64,000 nt of DNA from Streptomyces sp. NBC_00659 (GCF_036226925.1 NZ_CP109031.1:496001-560000); one strand, 5' to 3'; counted from the first letter of the stretch, positions 43,624 to 53,349 are shown. Program-made: numbers and translations. Notes: generated by a model not told the origin, from the sequence alone.

Positions 43624-43642
43624 TCACGACTCAATACGTGCC

Positions 43643-44815
43643 CTAGTTGGTACCGGCGGTGAGTTCGCTGAACAGCTTGTTCGCCGACTCCGAGGCGAAC
43701 TGGCGCTGGAGCTCGGCACGGGCGATCTGCTTCTTGAACTCGCCCTCGAAACCGGTGAATCCAGCGTTGTGCATGGTGTCGGTGATCCATGTGGCGAACG
43801 CCTGGTAGTTCCAGATGTGCGGCAGGCAGGTCTCCGAGTAGCTGTCGAGGAGACTGGAGTCGCCTTCCTTCGCGTGGCGGATCACGGCTCGGGCGAAGAC
43901 CTCGGTGTCGTGCAGGGCCAGATGGATCCCCTTGGCGCTCATCGGCGGGACGATGTGGGCGGCGTCGCCCAGGAGGTACAGCTTGCCGTGACTCATCGGG
44001 TCGAAGACCACGCTGCGCAGGGGCACGATCTGCTTGGACAGGATCTCGCCGCGCGAGGGAGGGGTGCCGAAGCGGGCTTCCAGCTCGCTCCAGATGCGCT
44101 CGTCGGGCCACTGTTCGGGGGTGTCGTCCACGGCGCATTGGAGGTAGATGCGGCTGGCCCGGGGTCCGCGGGGGATCATGCCGGCCAGGCCCAGTTCGTG
44201 GATCGCCATGCCGGACGGGCTGGCCGGAGTGGCGGCCAGGACGCTGAGCCAGGAGTAGCCGTATTCGTGGGAGTACTCGGTCAGGGCCGGGGCGGGGATG
44301 CTGCGGCGGGAGATGCCGTGGAAGCCGTCGCAGCCGGCGATGAAGTCGCAGTCGATGGCCCGGGCCGTTCCGTCGGCGTCCTGGTAGCGCACGACGGGGT
44401 GGCCGTTGACGAGGTTCTCCAGGATGACGTCGGCGGCTTCGTAGCGCAGGTCGCCGCCTTCGCGCAGGAAGACCTCGGTGAGGTTGCGTACGAGGACTTG
44501 CTGCGGGCAGTACAGGCTCTCGTTGTTGTCCTCCTCCACATCGATCGGCATCGCGTGGCCGTCGATGTAGAAGCCGCCTTCGCTGTGCGGGATCGGGTCG
44601 CCCGCCAGGACTTCGTCCAGGCCCCAGTCGCGGAACATGCGCACCCCGAAGGTGTCGATGGTCCCGGCGCGCTGGCGCTGTTCGACGTAGGCGCGGGGAT
44701 GCTTCTCCAGCACGATGCAGTCGATGCCGTTGCGCAGCAGGAAGTTGCCGAGGGTCAGACCGGCGACGCCGGCTCCGATGATGACGACTGCCGTGTCGTC
44801 GCGTGTCGTGGTCAT
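43643..44815 (-). CDS. FAD-dependent aromatic hydroxylase, PobA-like (4-hydroxybenzoate 3-monooxygenase family)
   Basis: The 390-aa protein has the GxGxxG FAD motif (VVIIGAGVAGLTLGNFLL), the middle motif DFIAGCDGFHGISRRSIP and the third motif GKLYLLGDAAHIVPPMSAKGIHLALHD. The order and length match PobA (about 394 aa). The residues that line the PobA substrate pocket are not all conserved, so the substrate may be a related phenol. The stop codon TAG is formed at the border with the IS5 element, which may have replaced the last few residues. The start at 44815 is 210 bp downstream of an AraC-type gene on the same strand. Confidence 0.85.
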   Translation of the reverse strand: MTTTRDDTAVVIIGAGVAGLTLGNFLLRNGIDCIVLEKHPRAYVEQRQRAGTIDTFGVRMFRDWGLDEVLAGDPIPHSEGGFYIDGHAMPIDVEEDNNESLYCPQQVLVRNLTEVFLREGGDLRYEAADVILENLVNGHPVVRYQDADGTARAIDCDFIAGCDGFHGISRRSIPAPALTEYSHEYGYSWLSVLAATPASPSGMAIHELGLAGMIPRGPRASRIYLQCAVDDTPEQWPDERIWSELEARFGTPPSRGEILSKQIVPLRSVVFDPMSHGKLYLLGDAAHIVPPMSAKGIHLALHDTEVFARAVIRHAKEGDSSLLDSYSETCLPHIWNYQAFATWITDTMHNAGFTGFEGEFKKQIARAELQRQFASESANKLFSELTAGTN

Positions 44816-45025
44816 GGGTGTGCGAGCCTCCGTGCTCAAGGCGGTGGACCGGTTCCCGGCATCGCTGCCGCCGATGGCGCCGCCCGGGTGGTGCGGCGTT
44901 CGGTCACCACCCTGCGACGCCCCCTGTCGTGCGCACCACTGGTGATTGGACAGCAGATACCGGAAAGCCGCCAACCTGGCGAGCGAGGTCGACGCAGGGT
45001 GTCTGAGTTGCGCAGACGCTGATGG

Positions 45026-45808
45026 TCAGGAGTGGTGGCGCAGTTCGGCCTGGTAGCGGCCGGGTGTCTGGCCGACGACTTCGGTGAAGGCGTCGATGAA
45101 GCTGGAGGGGTTGGACCAGCCGCACGCCACCGCGGTCTCCGTCACGGACATCCCGTCGGTGAGGCGGGCCAGCGCGTGGTGGATGCGCAGGGTGGTGCGC
45201 CAGCGGTGAAAGCTCATACCCAGCTCGGTGTGGAACAGTCGGCTCAGGGTGCGTTCACCGGCTCCCACCCTGCGGCCCAGACCGGCAAGGGTCGTGGACT
45301 GGGCGGGGTCCTCGTGCAGGAGCGCGGTGGCGGCGCGGAGCCGGTCGTCGTTGGCTTCCGGCAGGTGGAGGGACTGCTCGTCGGCGTCGACAAGCTCGTC
45401 CACGATGACGGTGAGCAGTCGTCGGTGGGCGCCGGGGCGCCGCTCCGGGCTGTCCGTGAGCGCGAGGAGCGCTTCGCGCAGTAGCGGGCTGACGGCGAAG
45501 ACGCTGGGGTGGGCCACGAGTTGTGCGCACAGGTCGAGCGGGACCTGAAGGAGGCGTACGTCGGTCCGGCCGTAGAAGCGGTGGGAGTGCGCGAAGTGCG
45601 GGGGTGTCCAGGTGACGCGGTTGGCCGGGGCGACCCATGTTCCGCGTTCGGTGGCGGTGGCCAGCGCGCCGGCGGCGGCATAGACGAGCTGCCCCTCGGC
45701 ATGCGAGTGGGGGTCGAGCCGGTAGCCGTGCGGCAGCCACGCGGCACCTTGGAGCGGCGTCGCCTCGGGGCCGGGCGACTCCGGTGAAGGTTGGCGGTCT
45801 TTCGGCAT
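45026..45808 (-). CDS. AraC-family transcriptional regulator
   Basis: The 260-aa protein has an N-terminal cupin sensor (LPHGYRLDPHSHAEGQLVYAAAGALATATERGTW, with APANRVTWTPPHFAHSHRF). Its C-terminal double HTH has first helix region TTLAGLGRRVGAGERTLSRLFHTELGMSFHRWRTTLRIHHALARL and second SVTETAVACGWSNPSSFIDAFTEVVGQTPGRYQ. Proteins of this layout respond to small aromatic or xenobiotic effectors. It lies directly upstream of the PobA-like gene on the same strand, so a PobR-like role is possible. It diverges from the SIP pseudogene. Confidence 0.9.
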   Translation of the reverse strand: MPKDRQPSPESPGPEATPLQGAAWLPHGYRLDPHSHAEGQLVYAAAGALATATERGTWVAPANRVTWTPPHFAHSHRFYGRTDVRLLQVPLDLCAQLVAHPSVFAVSPLLREALLALTDSPERRPGAHRRLLTVIVDELVDADEQSLHLPEANDDRLRAATALLHEDPAQSTTLAGLGRRVGAGERTLSRLFHTELGMSFHRWRTTLRIHHALARLTDGMSVTETAVACGWSNPSSFIDAFTEVVGQTPGRYQAELRHHS

Positions 45809-45906
45809 CAGGCGTCAGTTTAACGGTGGTCCCGCATGGGTGGAGAGCCGGACAGTGGCGTTATGAGCCCGACAAGCAGCACGATCCTGCGAGGCGTTGG
45901 ACGGTC

Positions 45907-46415
45907 ATGACGCCGCACGTCCAACGCCCGAGCAAGCGGCGGATGCTGTCGTTGACCGTCCAGGCCGGCGAGCAGACCAGCCCGCACTTCATGACCGTCA
46001 CGCTGGGCGGAGACGACGTCCGCCACCTGCAACAGACCGGCTTCGACCAGGCCGGGCGTCTGTTCTTCGCCGACCCCGCCGAGGACGGCGACGTGTTCCT
46101 GCCCAGCAGTGAGCGGTGGATTCGCCAGCTCACGATGCAGGGCGGCAAGCGGCGCCCGCGGGTACGGACGTACACGATGCGCAGGTTCAGGCCGGAGGAA
46201 TCAGCGTTCGACATCGAGGTCTCGCTCCACGAGATCGGCGCGTCCGGCCAGGAGCCGGCGGCCCCGGGGACCCGGTGGGCGCTGGCCGCCACGCCGGGCA
46301 CAAAGGTGTCCTTCCTCGACGGGGGACACAGCTACGCCCCTTCCGCAAGCGCCACGTGCCGAAGTCCGACATCTCTTTCCGCGGCTACTTCAGTCACGGG
46401 CGCGCCGGCCTCTAA
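45907..46415 (+). pseudogene. Siderophore-interacting protein (SIP, ViuB-like) pseudogene
   Basis: The first part, in the frame starting at ATG 45907, encodes the N-terminal FAD-binding half of a SIP flavin reductase: SPHFMTVTLGGDDVRHLQQTG, PRVRTYTMRRFRPEESAFDIEVSLHE and TRWALAATPGTKVSFLDGGHSY. It then becomes unrelated. The family's usual ending appears in another frame as RHVPKSDISFRGYFSHGRAG just before the stop at 46415. About 100 residues of the NADPH-binding part are missing, and the two pieces are out of frame. The gene has been inactivated by an internal deletion. Confidence 0.8.
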
Positions 46416-46540
46416 CCACCCCACCATGCACGCAACCACGCCTCATGCGCCTCACCTGTCGGCAAACGATGATTGCCGTCCCGGGTCCCGACCCCGCCGA
46501 CGTGCTCGGACGCCACCGGCCGGCGGCTCGTGGAGACCGC

Positions 46541-47134
46541 TCACCGCTTCCCGGCCGTCGCCCGTCTCGTGCCGGACCGGCCCACCAACCAGGCGCCGAG
46601 CGCCGCCAGTGCGGCGGCGGCCAGGGCATACACCGGCAGCCAGAGCGTCGTCGTGGATGCCAGGCAGTCGTCCACGACGTGCCGGCTCCGGTCGTCCTGG
46701 GCATAGGCCAGCGCGGCCCCGTCCTGACCGGCCAGGTCGTGCAGGGCGGCCCGGGCCCGCAGTGCCGCGTAATCGCCCAGGTGAGCACACTTCGTGCGGG
46801 TGCCCGGCATCGGGAAGAACCACTCCCAGCGCTGCATGGCGGGCGCCACCGCGAGGGCCACGCACAGGCCGACGACCAGGGAGTAGGCGGTCAGGCTCCG
46901 CGCGTACGCAAACCGCGCGCCGGGTGTGGGAACCGGCGGCCGGGTGCAGGCGAGGATCAGCGCGAGCAGGGTGGCGCCGATATAGGTGGAGAACCACTGC
47001 CAGGAGCCGGAGGAGAGCGCGAAGGCCAGTACACCGGCGAGGGCGGTGCTCAGCACCCCGGCCCGGTTGGCGGCTCCACGGTCCGTGACGGCGGTCACCG
47101 ATCCCTGGGAACCCGTGCTGCTGCGGTCGTCCAT
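46541..47134 (-). CDS. Small integral membrane protein, function unknown
   Basis: The 197-aa protein has four predicted membrane helices (about residues 24-44, 50-66, 82-102 and 163-185) and a soluble segment of about 60 residues between the third and fourth (FFPMPGTRTKCAHLGDYAALRARAALHDLAGQ). The start at 47134 follows AGGAGAG five bases upstream. No family is recognised. Confidence 0.72.
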   Translation of the reverse strand: MDDRSSTGSQGSVTAVTDRGAANRAGVLSTALAGVLAFALSSGSWQWFSTYIGATLLALILACTRPPVPTPGARFAYARSLTAYSLVVGLCVALAVAPAMQRWEWFFPMPGTRTKCAHLGDYAALRARAALHDLAGQDGAALAYAQDDRSRHVVDDCLASTTTLWLPVYALAAAALAALGAWLVGRSGTRRATAGKR

Positions 47135-47375
47135 GCGCTCTCCTGCTCAAGCCTGACACCGGGCCACCAGTCTCCGGCCGCCGTCCTGTTCAGGCCCTCG
47201 CACCATGCCATTCCGCCCGCCGCCTCGCCCGGTCGGCGGGCGGGCGCGGGGCCGAGATCCGGCGCGGCGTGGGATATGGGCCCGTGAAGCACCCGTGGAA
47301 ACTCGGTGGCAACGGTGTCAGCAGGGCCGTTTATGCTGCACCGAACGATCATGAGGGACCAGGGGAGGGCGCAGC

Positions 47376-48365
47376 ATGTGGGGCAGACTGTTCGGCAGGG
47401 AAGCGGAGCGACCGGCGGCGGATCCGAACGCGCTCCCGGTGGTGCGCAGGGGCAAGAACGGGACGCACACGCTGCTCGCGCTCGGGGACGTACGGGTGCT
47501 CGCGCTGGTCCAGGCGGCCGAGGCGGGTGAATGGGACGTGGTCAAGGCCAGGCTGGCGCCGTTCGATCTCGGCCGCGACCACCGCGTCCTCGCCGAACTG
47601 GCCGAGCTGGACGGTGTTCAGGACTGGATCGGGCGGGCCGTCGAGGAGGACAAGGAGCACCGGGCGACGGCCCTGCTGATATCCGGGGCGCGTCACATCA
47701 GTTGGGGCTGGGAGGCGCGCACCAGCGCGCGTGCCGTGGACGTCGAGCAGGAGCAGTGGCGCCTCTTCCGCGAGCGGCTGCTCATCGGCGAGGAGCATCT
47801 GCTGGAGGCCGCCGAGCTGCGGCCGGAGTGGATCACCCCGTGGCGCCGCCTGCTCACCTCGGCCCGGGGCATGTCGCTGGCCTCGCCCGTGAAGGAGGCC
47901 CGGCTCGACGCCGCTCTGCGCCGTGACCCGCTGGATCTGGAGACCCACATCGAGTGGGTGTCGCAGTTGCAGCCCCGTTGGGGCGGCGATCCCGGCCAGG
48001 CCCTGGCGTTCGCCCGCGAGGCGGTCGGCCGGGCCCCGCAGGGACACCGGCTCGGCTGCGCGATCGCCATGGCGCACATCGAGGACTGGGTCGAGTCGGA
48101 ACGTGCGGACTGTCTCGAAACCCCGGAGATCCAGGCCGAGTTGCGCAAGGCGGCCGACCACAGCATCCTGCACCCTGCCTATGTGCGGCACCCGGGCTGG
48201 CAGCACGACTTCAACATCTTCGCCATGGCCCTGTCGCTGGCCGGTGAGGGTCACACGGTCCGGCGTGTCTTCCAGTCACTCGACGGCGCGTACACGAGCT
48301 GGCCCTGGACGTACTTCTCGGAGCCCCAGAAGCAGTTCGCCCGCCACCACCGCCGCGCCGCCTGA
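47376..48365 (+). CDS. Helical-repeat protein upstream of HSP90, function unknown
   Basis: The 329-aa protein is almost entirely helical. LLEAAELRPEWITPWRRLLTSARGM, LDAALRRDPLDLETHIEWVSQL and ALAFAREAVGRAPQGHRLGCAIAMAHIEDW resemble TPR-like units. It starts with ATG at 47376 behind GGGAGGGCGCAGC. It lies 48 bp before an HSP90 gene, followed by a large TPR protein, all on one strand, and probably forms one transcription unit with them. I do not recognise a named family. Confidence 0.75.
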   Translation: MWGRLFGREAERPAADPNALPVVRRGKNGTHTLLALGDVRVLALVQAAEAGEWDVVKARLAPFDLGRDHRVLAELAELDGVQDWIGRAVEEDKEHRATALLISGARHISWGWEARTSARAVDVEQEQWRLFRERLLIGEEHLLEAAELRPEWITPWRRLLTSARGMSLASPVKEARLDAALRRDPLDLETHIEWVSQLQPRWGGDPGQALAFAREAVGRAPQGHRLGCAIAMAHIEDWVESERADCLETPEIQAELRKAADHSILHPAYVRHPGWQHDFNIFAMALSLAGEGHTVRRVFQSLDGAYTSWPWTYFSEPQKQFARHHRRAA

Positions 48366-48413
48366 GCGCACGCCGATCCCGCCACCCGTCTCCTCTCACC
48401 TCCGGACGTCCCG

Positions 48414-50261
48414 ATGACACTGCCCGACACCGCCGCGATCCCGGCGGGCGACGACCGCACCTTCCAAGTGGATCTGCGTGGCCTCGTCGACCTCCTGTCC
48501 CACCACCTCTACTCCAGCCCCCGCGTCTATCTGCGTGAACTCCTGCAGAACGCGGTGGACGCGCTGACCGCCCGGCACTCCCTCGAACCGGGCGCCCCGA
48601 CCGACGCGTTCGGCATCCGCCTGTACGCCGACGGTTCGGTGGTACGCGTCGAGGACGACGGTGTCGGTCTCACCGAGGCCGACGTGCACACCTTCCTCGC
48701 CACGATCGGCCGCAGCAGCAAGCGCGCCGAGCGCATCGCCGAGCAACGCGCCGACTTCATCGGCCAGTTCGGCATCGGCCTGCTGTCCTGCTTCCTGGTC
48801 GCGGACGAGATCCACGTCCTGAGCCGCTCCGCCCGCACCCCCGACGCGCCCACCGTGGAGTGGCGGGGACGCGGCGACGGCAGCTACACCGTCCGCACCC
48901 TGCCCGCGTCCGCCCGCCCCCTGCCCGGCACCACCGTCACCCTGACGCCGCGCGCCGACGCCGGTGAGTGGACCCGGCCGGTCCAGGTCCAGTCGCTGGC
49001 CCGGCACTTCGGCTCCCTGCTGCGCCACCCGGTGACCTTCGCCGACGGTACGGGCGGCACGCCCGCGCCGGTCAACCCCGAACCCGCGCCCTGGACGGGT
49101 ACGTACCCCACGCCCGGAGCCCGTTCGCGCGCCCTGGCCGCGTACGGCGAGGAGGTCCTCGGGTTCAAGCCGCTGGACACGATCGAGCTGGACCTGCCGG
49201 CCGTGGGCCTCAAGGGCGTCGCCTGCGTCCTGCCCGAGACGGTGCCGGCCGGACGCCGCCACGGCCACCGCGTGCACGTCAAGGGCATGCTGCTGTCCGA
49301 GCAGGCCGAGGAGATCCTGCCGGAGTGGGCGTTCTTCGTCCGCTGCGTGGTCGACGCCGAGAGCCTTCGCCCGACGGCGTCCCGCGAGTCCCTGTACGAG
49401 GACGACACCCTGGCCGCCGTCCGCGACGCCCTCGCCGAACGGCTGCGGGAGTGGATCGCCCGAGCCGCCGCCAGCGACCCGGACCTGCTCGCACGCTTCC
49501 TCCAGGCGCACCACCTGGCCGTCAAGTCGCTCGCGGTGCACGACGACGAGATCCTGCGCATGCTGCTGCCCTGGCTGCCGTTCGAGACGACCGACGGGCA
49601 CGCCACGCTCGACGAGTTCGCGCGCACCCACCGCACGGTGCTCGTGACATCGAGCGTGGAGGAGTTCCGCCAGGTCGCCGCGATCGCCTCGGCCGCCGGA
49701 CTCGGCGTCGTCAACGGCGGGTACACGTACGACCGTGAACTCGTCCACCGACTGCCGGAGATCAGGCCCGAGGCAAGCGTCGCGGACCTCGACCCGGCGA
49801 CCCTGACGGCCCACCTCGACCCCGTCGACCGGGAGACGGAACTGGCCGCCGCGGCGTACCTGGCCCAGGCCCGCGACGCCCTGGCCGTCTTCGACTGCGA
49901 TGTCGCCCTGCGTGCCTTCCAGCCCGCCTCCGCCCCCGCCCTCCTCGTCGACAGCCGCGAGGCACGGCACGAGCGCACCCGCTCCCAGCTCGCCCGTGAG
50001 CAGGAAGGCGGCGTGTGGGGCGACATTCTCGGCGCTCTGCGCCAGGAGGCTCCGCGGGCCCAGCTGATCCTCAACCAGCTCAATCCGCTGGTCCGTACCG
50101 CCGTCACCATCACCGAGCCCGAGCTGGCCCGCACCAGCGCCGAAGCCCTCTACGGTCAGGCCGCGATGCTGTCCCGGCGTCCGCTCAGGCCCGCCGAGTC
50201 GAGCCTCATCAACCGCTCCTTCCTCGACCTCCTCGCCCACGCCCTCCGCAAGGACAGCTGA
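48414..50261 (+). CDS. HSP90-family (HtpG-like) chaperone
   Basis: The 615-aa protein has the GHKL ATP-binding motifs of HSP90: YLRELLQNAVDAL, RVEDDGVGL and GQFGIGLLSCFLVADEI. The middle domain follows with ASRESLYEDDTLAAVRDALAERLREWI. It is similar in length to HtpG but diverges in its C-terminal half, which ends in an Arg-rich, non-canonical region (SSLINRSFLDLLAHALRKDS). It is the middle gene of a set with the helical-repeat protein at 47376 and the TPR protein at 50264, which may be its co-chaperones or clients. Confidence 0.9.
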   Translation: MTLPDTAAIPAGDDRTFQVDLRGLVDLLSHHLYSSPRVYLRELLQNAVDALTARHSLEPGAPTDAFGIRLYADGSVVRVEDDGVGLTEADVHTFLATIGRSSKRAERIAEQRADFIGQFGIGLLSCFLVADEIHVLSRSARTPDAPTVEWRGRGDGSYTVRTLPASARPLPGTTVTLTPRADAGEWTRPVQVQSLARHFGSLLRHPVTFADGTGGTPAPVNPEPAPWTGTYPTPGARSRALAAYGEEVLGFKPLDTIELDLPAVGLKGVACVLPETVPAGRRHGHRVHVKGMLLSEQAEEILPEWAFFVRCVVDAESLRPTASRESLYEDDTLAAVRDALAERLREWIARAAASDPDLLARFLQAHHLAVKSLAVHDDEILRMLLPWLPFETTDGHATLDEFARTHRTVLVTSSVEEFRQVAAIASAAGLGVVNGGYTYDRELVHRLPEIRPEASVADLDPATLTAHLDPVDRETELAAAAYLAQARDALAVFDCDVALRAFQPASAPALLVDSREARHERTRSQLAREQEGGVWGDILGALRQEAPRAQLILNQLNPLVRTAVTITEPELARTSAEALYGQAAMLSRRPLRPAESSLINRSFLDLLAHALRKDS

Positions 50262-50263
50262 CG

Positions 50264-53191
50264 ATGCCGATCGCCCCCCAGACCACCGACGAGCTGCTCC
50301 AGGCGCTCCAGGAGAACGACCGGCGCCCCTACGGCCGCACCCGCACCGTGACCGCCGAGGAACTCGTCGAGGCGGCCGAGCAGTTCGAGGAGCCCGTCCC
50401 GCTCATCCACGCTCTCCTCGAACTCCAGGAGGCGTACACCTATGGCTCCGAGCCCCGGAAGTCGCCCGTCGTCTTCGCCCGCCTGCTCACCCTGTTCGAC
50501 GAACAGCCCGACGTCTTCGACGGGCGCCTGCGGCACACGCTGTTCTGGCGGTTCAAGTGGGTGGCCAACGCCCTGCTCGCGCTGCCCGAGATACCGCTGA
50601 CCAGCCTGCGCCAGTGGCAGACGGAGATGCGCGACCGGTACGAGAAGGCCGGCCTCGGCCTCCAGCCCTACTACGGACAGGCGTACCAACTCGCCGCCCA
50701 CATCGGTGAGGACACCGCCCTCGCCTTCGAGCTGTGGGCGGGCCGCCCCCGCACCCGGCTCAGCGACTGCGAGGCCTGCGAGATCTGCGAGCGGGCCCTG
50801 TACCACCTCGCTACGGGCGACGACGAGCGGGCTCTGCGCGTCTGGGAGCCCGTCCTGGCCGGGAAGGACTCCTGTCAGGAGGAGCCGGCCCGTTCCATCT
50901 CGCACGCGCTGCTGCCCCTGCTGCGCACCGGCGCCGTCGAGCGGGCCGTCGAACTTCACCTCGCCGGCTACCGCGCCTGCCGCCGCAACCCCTCGATGGC
51001 CGGGGAGGTCGGCCGTCACCTGGAGTTCTGCGCGCTGACCGGCAACGAGGCACGCGGTCTGGAACTGCTCGCCGAGAACCGGGGACTGTTCGACGAGGTG
51101 GACTCACCGCGGGAGATGCTCGACTTCCTCACCGGCGTGGATGTTCTCCTCCGGCGGGTCGAGCACCTCGGCCACGGCGAACTGCCCGCGGCCGGTTACC
51201 CGGGCCGCGCCTGGACGGTGGCCGGGCTGCGCGCCGAAGTGGGAGACCGTGCCGACGAACTCGCCGCGCGTTTCGACACCCGCAACGGAACCGGCACCCA
51301 CGGCGACCGTCGCAAGGCCCGCGTCGAACGTGCCCCGCTCCTGGACGCGCTGGAGCTGACCCTGCGCCCCCGCAGCCTCGACGACCTGGCCACCGTCGCC
51401 GTCCCGGTTGCCGCACCCTCCACCCGTACCACCACCGCCGTACCCGGGTCGATCGCCGAAATGATCCTCCAGGCAAGGGCGTTGGACGACCAGGGGCACC
51501 CCGACTCACCGGCCTGCTGGGCACGCCTCCGCACGCTCGCCGCCGCCCGCGACTACACCCACCCCGACGACCCGGAGGTGGGCCCGCTCGTACGGCTGCG
51601 CGCGGACCTGCTGGACGACGAGGCGAACCGGGCGGGCGACAAGGACGACTTCGCCGTCGCCGAGGCGCTGTACGAGGAGGCCGCGGGCCTGTACGAAGAC
51701 GCAGCGGCGCCGGGGCAGGCGGCACTCGCCCGCGCCTGCGCGCTGCTCGCCGCCGCGGAGGGCGTCGGCGACGAGGCCGAGGCGAAGGCCGCCGCGCTGA
51801 CCGCCGCCCACGCGTCCATCGTCGCCCTGCACGAGGGGACTTCCGGCCTCGCGCCGGTGCACGAGGCCCGTCTGCTGCGGCTGCGGGCGACCACCCTCGG
51901 CCTGCGCCTGCAGAAGTCGGGGAACGAGGAGGACGTCGCTCCGGTCTTCGCCGAGGTGGACCTGCTTCTCGACTTCGCCACCCGGCACGACGTCGTCGGG
52001 CAGATCTCCGGCGGGCTGCTGCTGCGAGCGGGCACGCACGCCCTCTCCGGGGACCTCCCCGCCGCGGTCACCGGGGTCGACGAGCTCCTCGACCGGCTGA
52101 AGGCCCACGGCCCCGCCTGGCACATGCCTCGCGCACTCGGGCTCCGGGGCCGGCTCCAGCTCGGCCTCCGGGACCCGGAAGCCGCGCACGCGAGCCTGGC
52201 CGAGGGCCTGCGACTGGCCGCCGCCTGGCCGGCCGCGGCGGTCGACACCGGCCGCCTCCACGGTGACCTGGCCGAGGTCTGCATGCACCTGGGCAGGCCC
52301 GACGAGGCACTGCGCCACCTGACGCGCTCGGCGGAGCTCGACCTGCGTCACGGCAGCCGCACGGAGGCGTTCTGCACCTACAGCAACGCGGCGCAGCTCA
52401 GTCTCGACATGGGCCGTGTCGAGGACTGCATCGCCCTGCTGGACTCCCTGATGGCCGAACCGGACGTCACGGCGGGAGAGTTGGACGACCGGCTCCTGGC
52501 TCAGCTGCGACTGACCCGGGCCCGGGCGCTGCACGCGGGAGAGGACCTCAAGGCGGCCACGGCAGAGCTCGTCGCCCTCGCCGCCGAGTCGGCCGGCTGG
52601 GACGACGACCCGGGGAGCCACGCCATGATCGCCGCCGAGGCGGCCGTTCTCCTCGGTGAGTCCGGCGAGTTCGACCGTGCCCGCGAAGCGGTGGCCCAGG
52701 CGCTCGCCGCCCACGGGCAGGCACCGCGTTACGAGCAGCTCAGCAGCTGCCTGCGCGAACTCGCCCGCCAGCGGACCCAGCAGCAGGGCGAGGACGGCCT
52801 GGCCGACGCGCTCGCCTTCCTCGCCGACGCCGGCCGGATCGCCGAGGAGGCCCGCGAGGCCGAGTACGAGGCGCAGGGCCGCTCCCTGGAATCGGCCCTG
52901 GCCTACGAACACGGGCGGGTCAACGCCTACGCCGGTGCGTACGAGGACGCCCTGGCCGCGCTGGAGAAGGCCCTCGCCCTGCTCGGCGAGCCGGGACCGG
53001 AGGACGACCGGGCCGGCGAGTGGGCCGAGTGCGTGCGCTTCGCGGGTGCCGTGGAGGGCATCTACCTGGAGCGTGTCTCCCCCGCCCTCACGCGCCTCGG
53101 CGCGGCGGTGTCGCTCCTGACCGCCCTGGGCCGCACGGCGGAGGCCGAACCGCTGACCGCCTTGGCCTCCCGGCTGCGCGACGAGGACTGA
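50264..53191 (+). CDS. Large TPR-type repeat protein downstream of HSP90
   Basis: The 975-aa protein is built of helical pairs throughout, with TPR-like units such as EAAGLYEDAAAPGQAALARACALLAAAEG, GDLAEVCMHLGRPDEALRHLTRSAELD, and NAYAGAYEDALAALEKALALLGE. No enzymatic motif is visible. The ATG at 50264 lies two bases after the HSP90 stop, so the two are translationally coupled. A scaffold or HSP90 partner role is the simplest reading. A 21-bp terminator hairpin follows the stop. Confidence 0.85.
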   Translation: MPIAPQTTDELLQALQENDRRPYGRTRTVTAEELVEAAEQFEEPVPLIHALLELQEAYTYGSEPRKSPVVFARLLTLFDEQPDVFDGRLRHTLFWRFKWVANALLALPEIPLTSLRQWQTEMRDRYEKAGLGLQPYYGQAYQLAAHIGEDTALAFELWAGRPRTRLSDCEACEICERALYHLATGDDERALRVWEPVLAGKDSCQEEPARSISHALLPLLRTGAVERAVELHLAGYRACRRNPSMAGEVGRHLEFCALTGNEARGLELLAENRGLFDEVDSPREMLDFLTGVDVLLRRVEHLGHGELPAAGYPGRAWTVAGLRAEVGDRADELAARFDTRNGTGTHGDRRKARVERAPLLDALELTLRPRSLDDLATVAVPVAAPSTRTTTAVPGSIAEMILQARALDDQGHPDSPACWARLRTLAAARDYTHPDDPEVGPLVRLRADLLDDEANRAGDKDDFAVAEALYEEAAGLYEDAAAPGQAALARACALLAAAEGVGDEAEAKAAALTAAHASIVALHEGTSGLAPVHEARLLRLRATTLGLRLQKSGNEEDVAPVFAEVDLLLDFATRHDVVGQISGGLLLRAGTHALSGDLPAAVTGVDELLDRLKAHGPAWHMPRALGLRGRLQLGLRDPEAAHASLAEGLRLAAAWPAAAVDTGRLHGDLAEVCMHLGRPDEALRHLTRSAELDLRHGSRTEAFCTYSNAAQLSLDMGRVEDCIALLDSLMAEPDVTAGELDDRLLAQLRLTRARALHAGEDLKAATAELVALAAESAGWDDDPGSHAMIAAEAAVLLGESGEFDRAREAVAQALAAHGQAPRYEQLSSCLRELARQRTQQQGEDGLADALAFLADAGRIAEEAREAEYEAQGRSLESALAYEHGRVNAYAGAYEDALAALEKALALLGEPGPEDDRAGEWAECVRFAGAVEGIYLERVSPALTRLGAAVSLLTALGRTAEAEPLTALASRLRDED

Positions 53192-53197
53192 CACCCC

Positions 53198-53250
53198 GGC
53201 CGCGGTGCCGGGAAAGGGTGCCGGGACACCCCTTTCCCGGCACCGCGGCC
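53198..53250. terminator. Strong 21-bp terminator hairpin after the HSP90-TPR operon
   Basis: The left arm (53198-53218) and right arm (53230-53250) are perfectly complementary over 21 bp, with an 11-base loop. It starts seven bases after the TPR stop codon. Confidence 0.85.
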
Positions 53251-53349
53251 GCGGCACGACAAGCCGCTCCAGGGGAGGATCACGGTCTACGGGTGGAGGA
53301 CCACTAGGCTGCCGGGCGGTACCGGTGCCTCAACTCAGGAGTGGATGCC

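Larger units (their letters stand above)
42713..43644 (+). mobile_element. Decayed IS5-family insertion sequence with terminal inverted repeats
   Basis: The ends are 26-bp inverted repeats, 42713-42738 and 43619-43644. They begin AGGGCACGTAT and differ at one position (C versus T at position 12). Between them lie two overlapping transposase frames in the arrangement expected for programmed -1 frameshifting. The second frame has an internal deletion, so the copy should be inactive. No clear target duplication is visible. The right repeat abuts the end of a PobA-like gene and supplies part of its stop codon. Confidence 0.88.

Noticed and set aside
42700..43660. Target-site duplication of the IS5 element
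   Set aside because: The bases flanking the two inverted repeats do not match, so no duplication can be shown.
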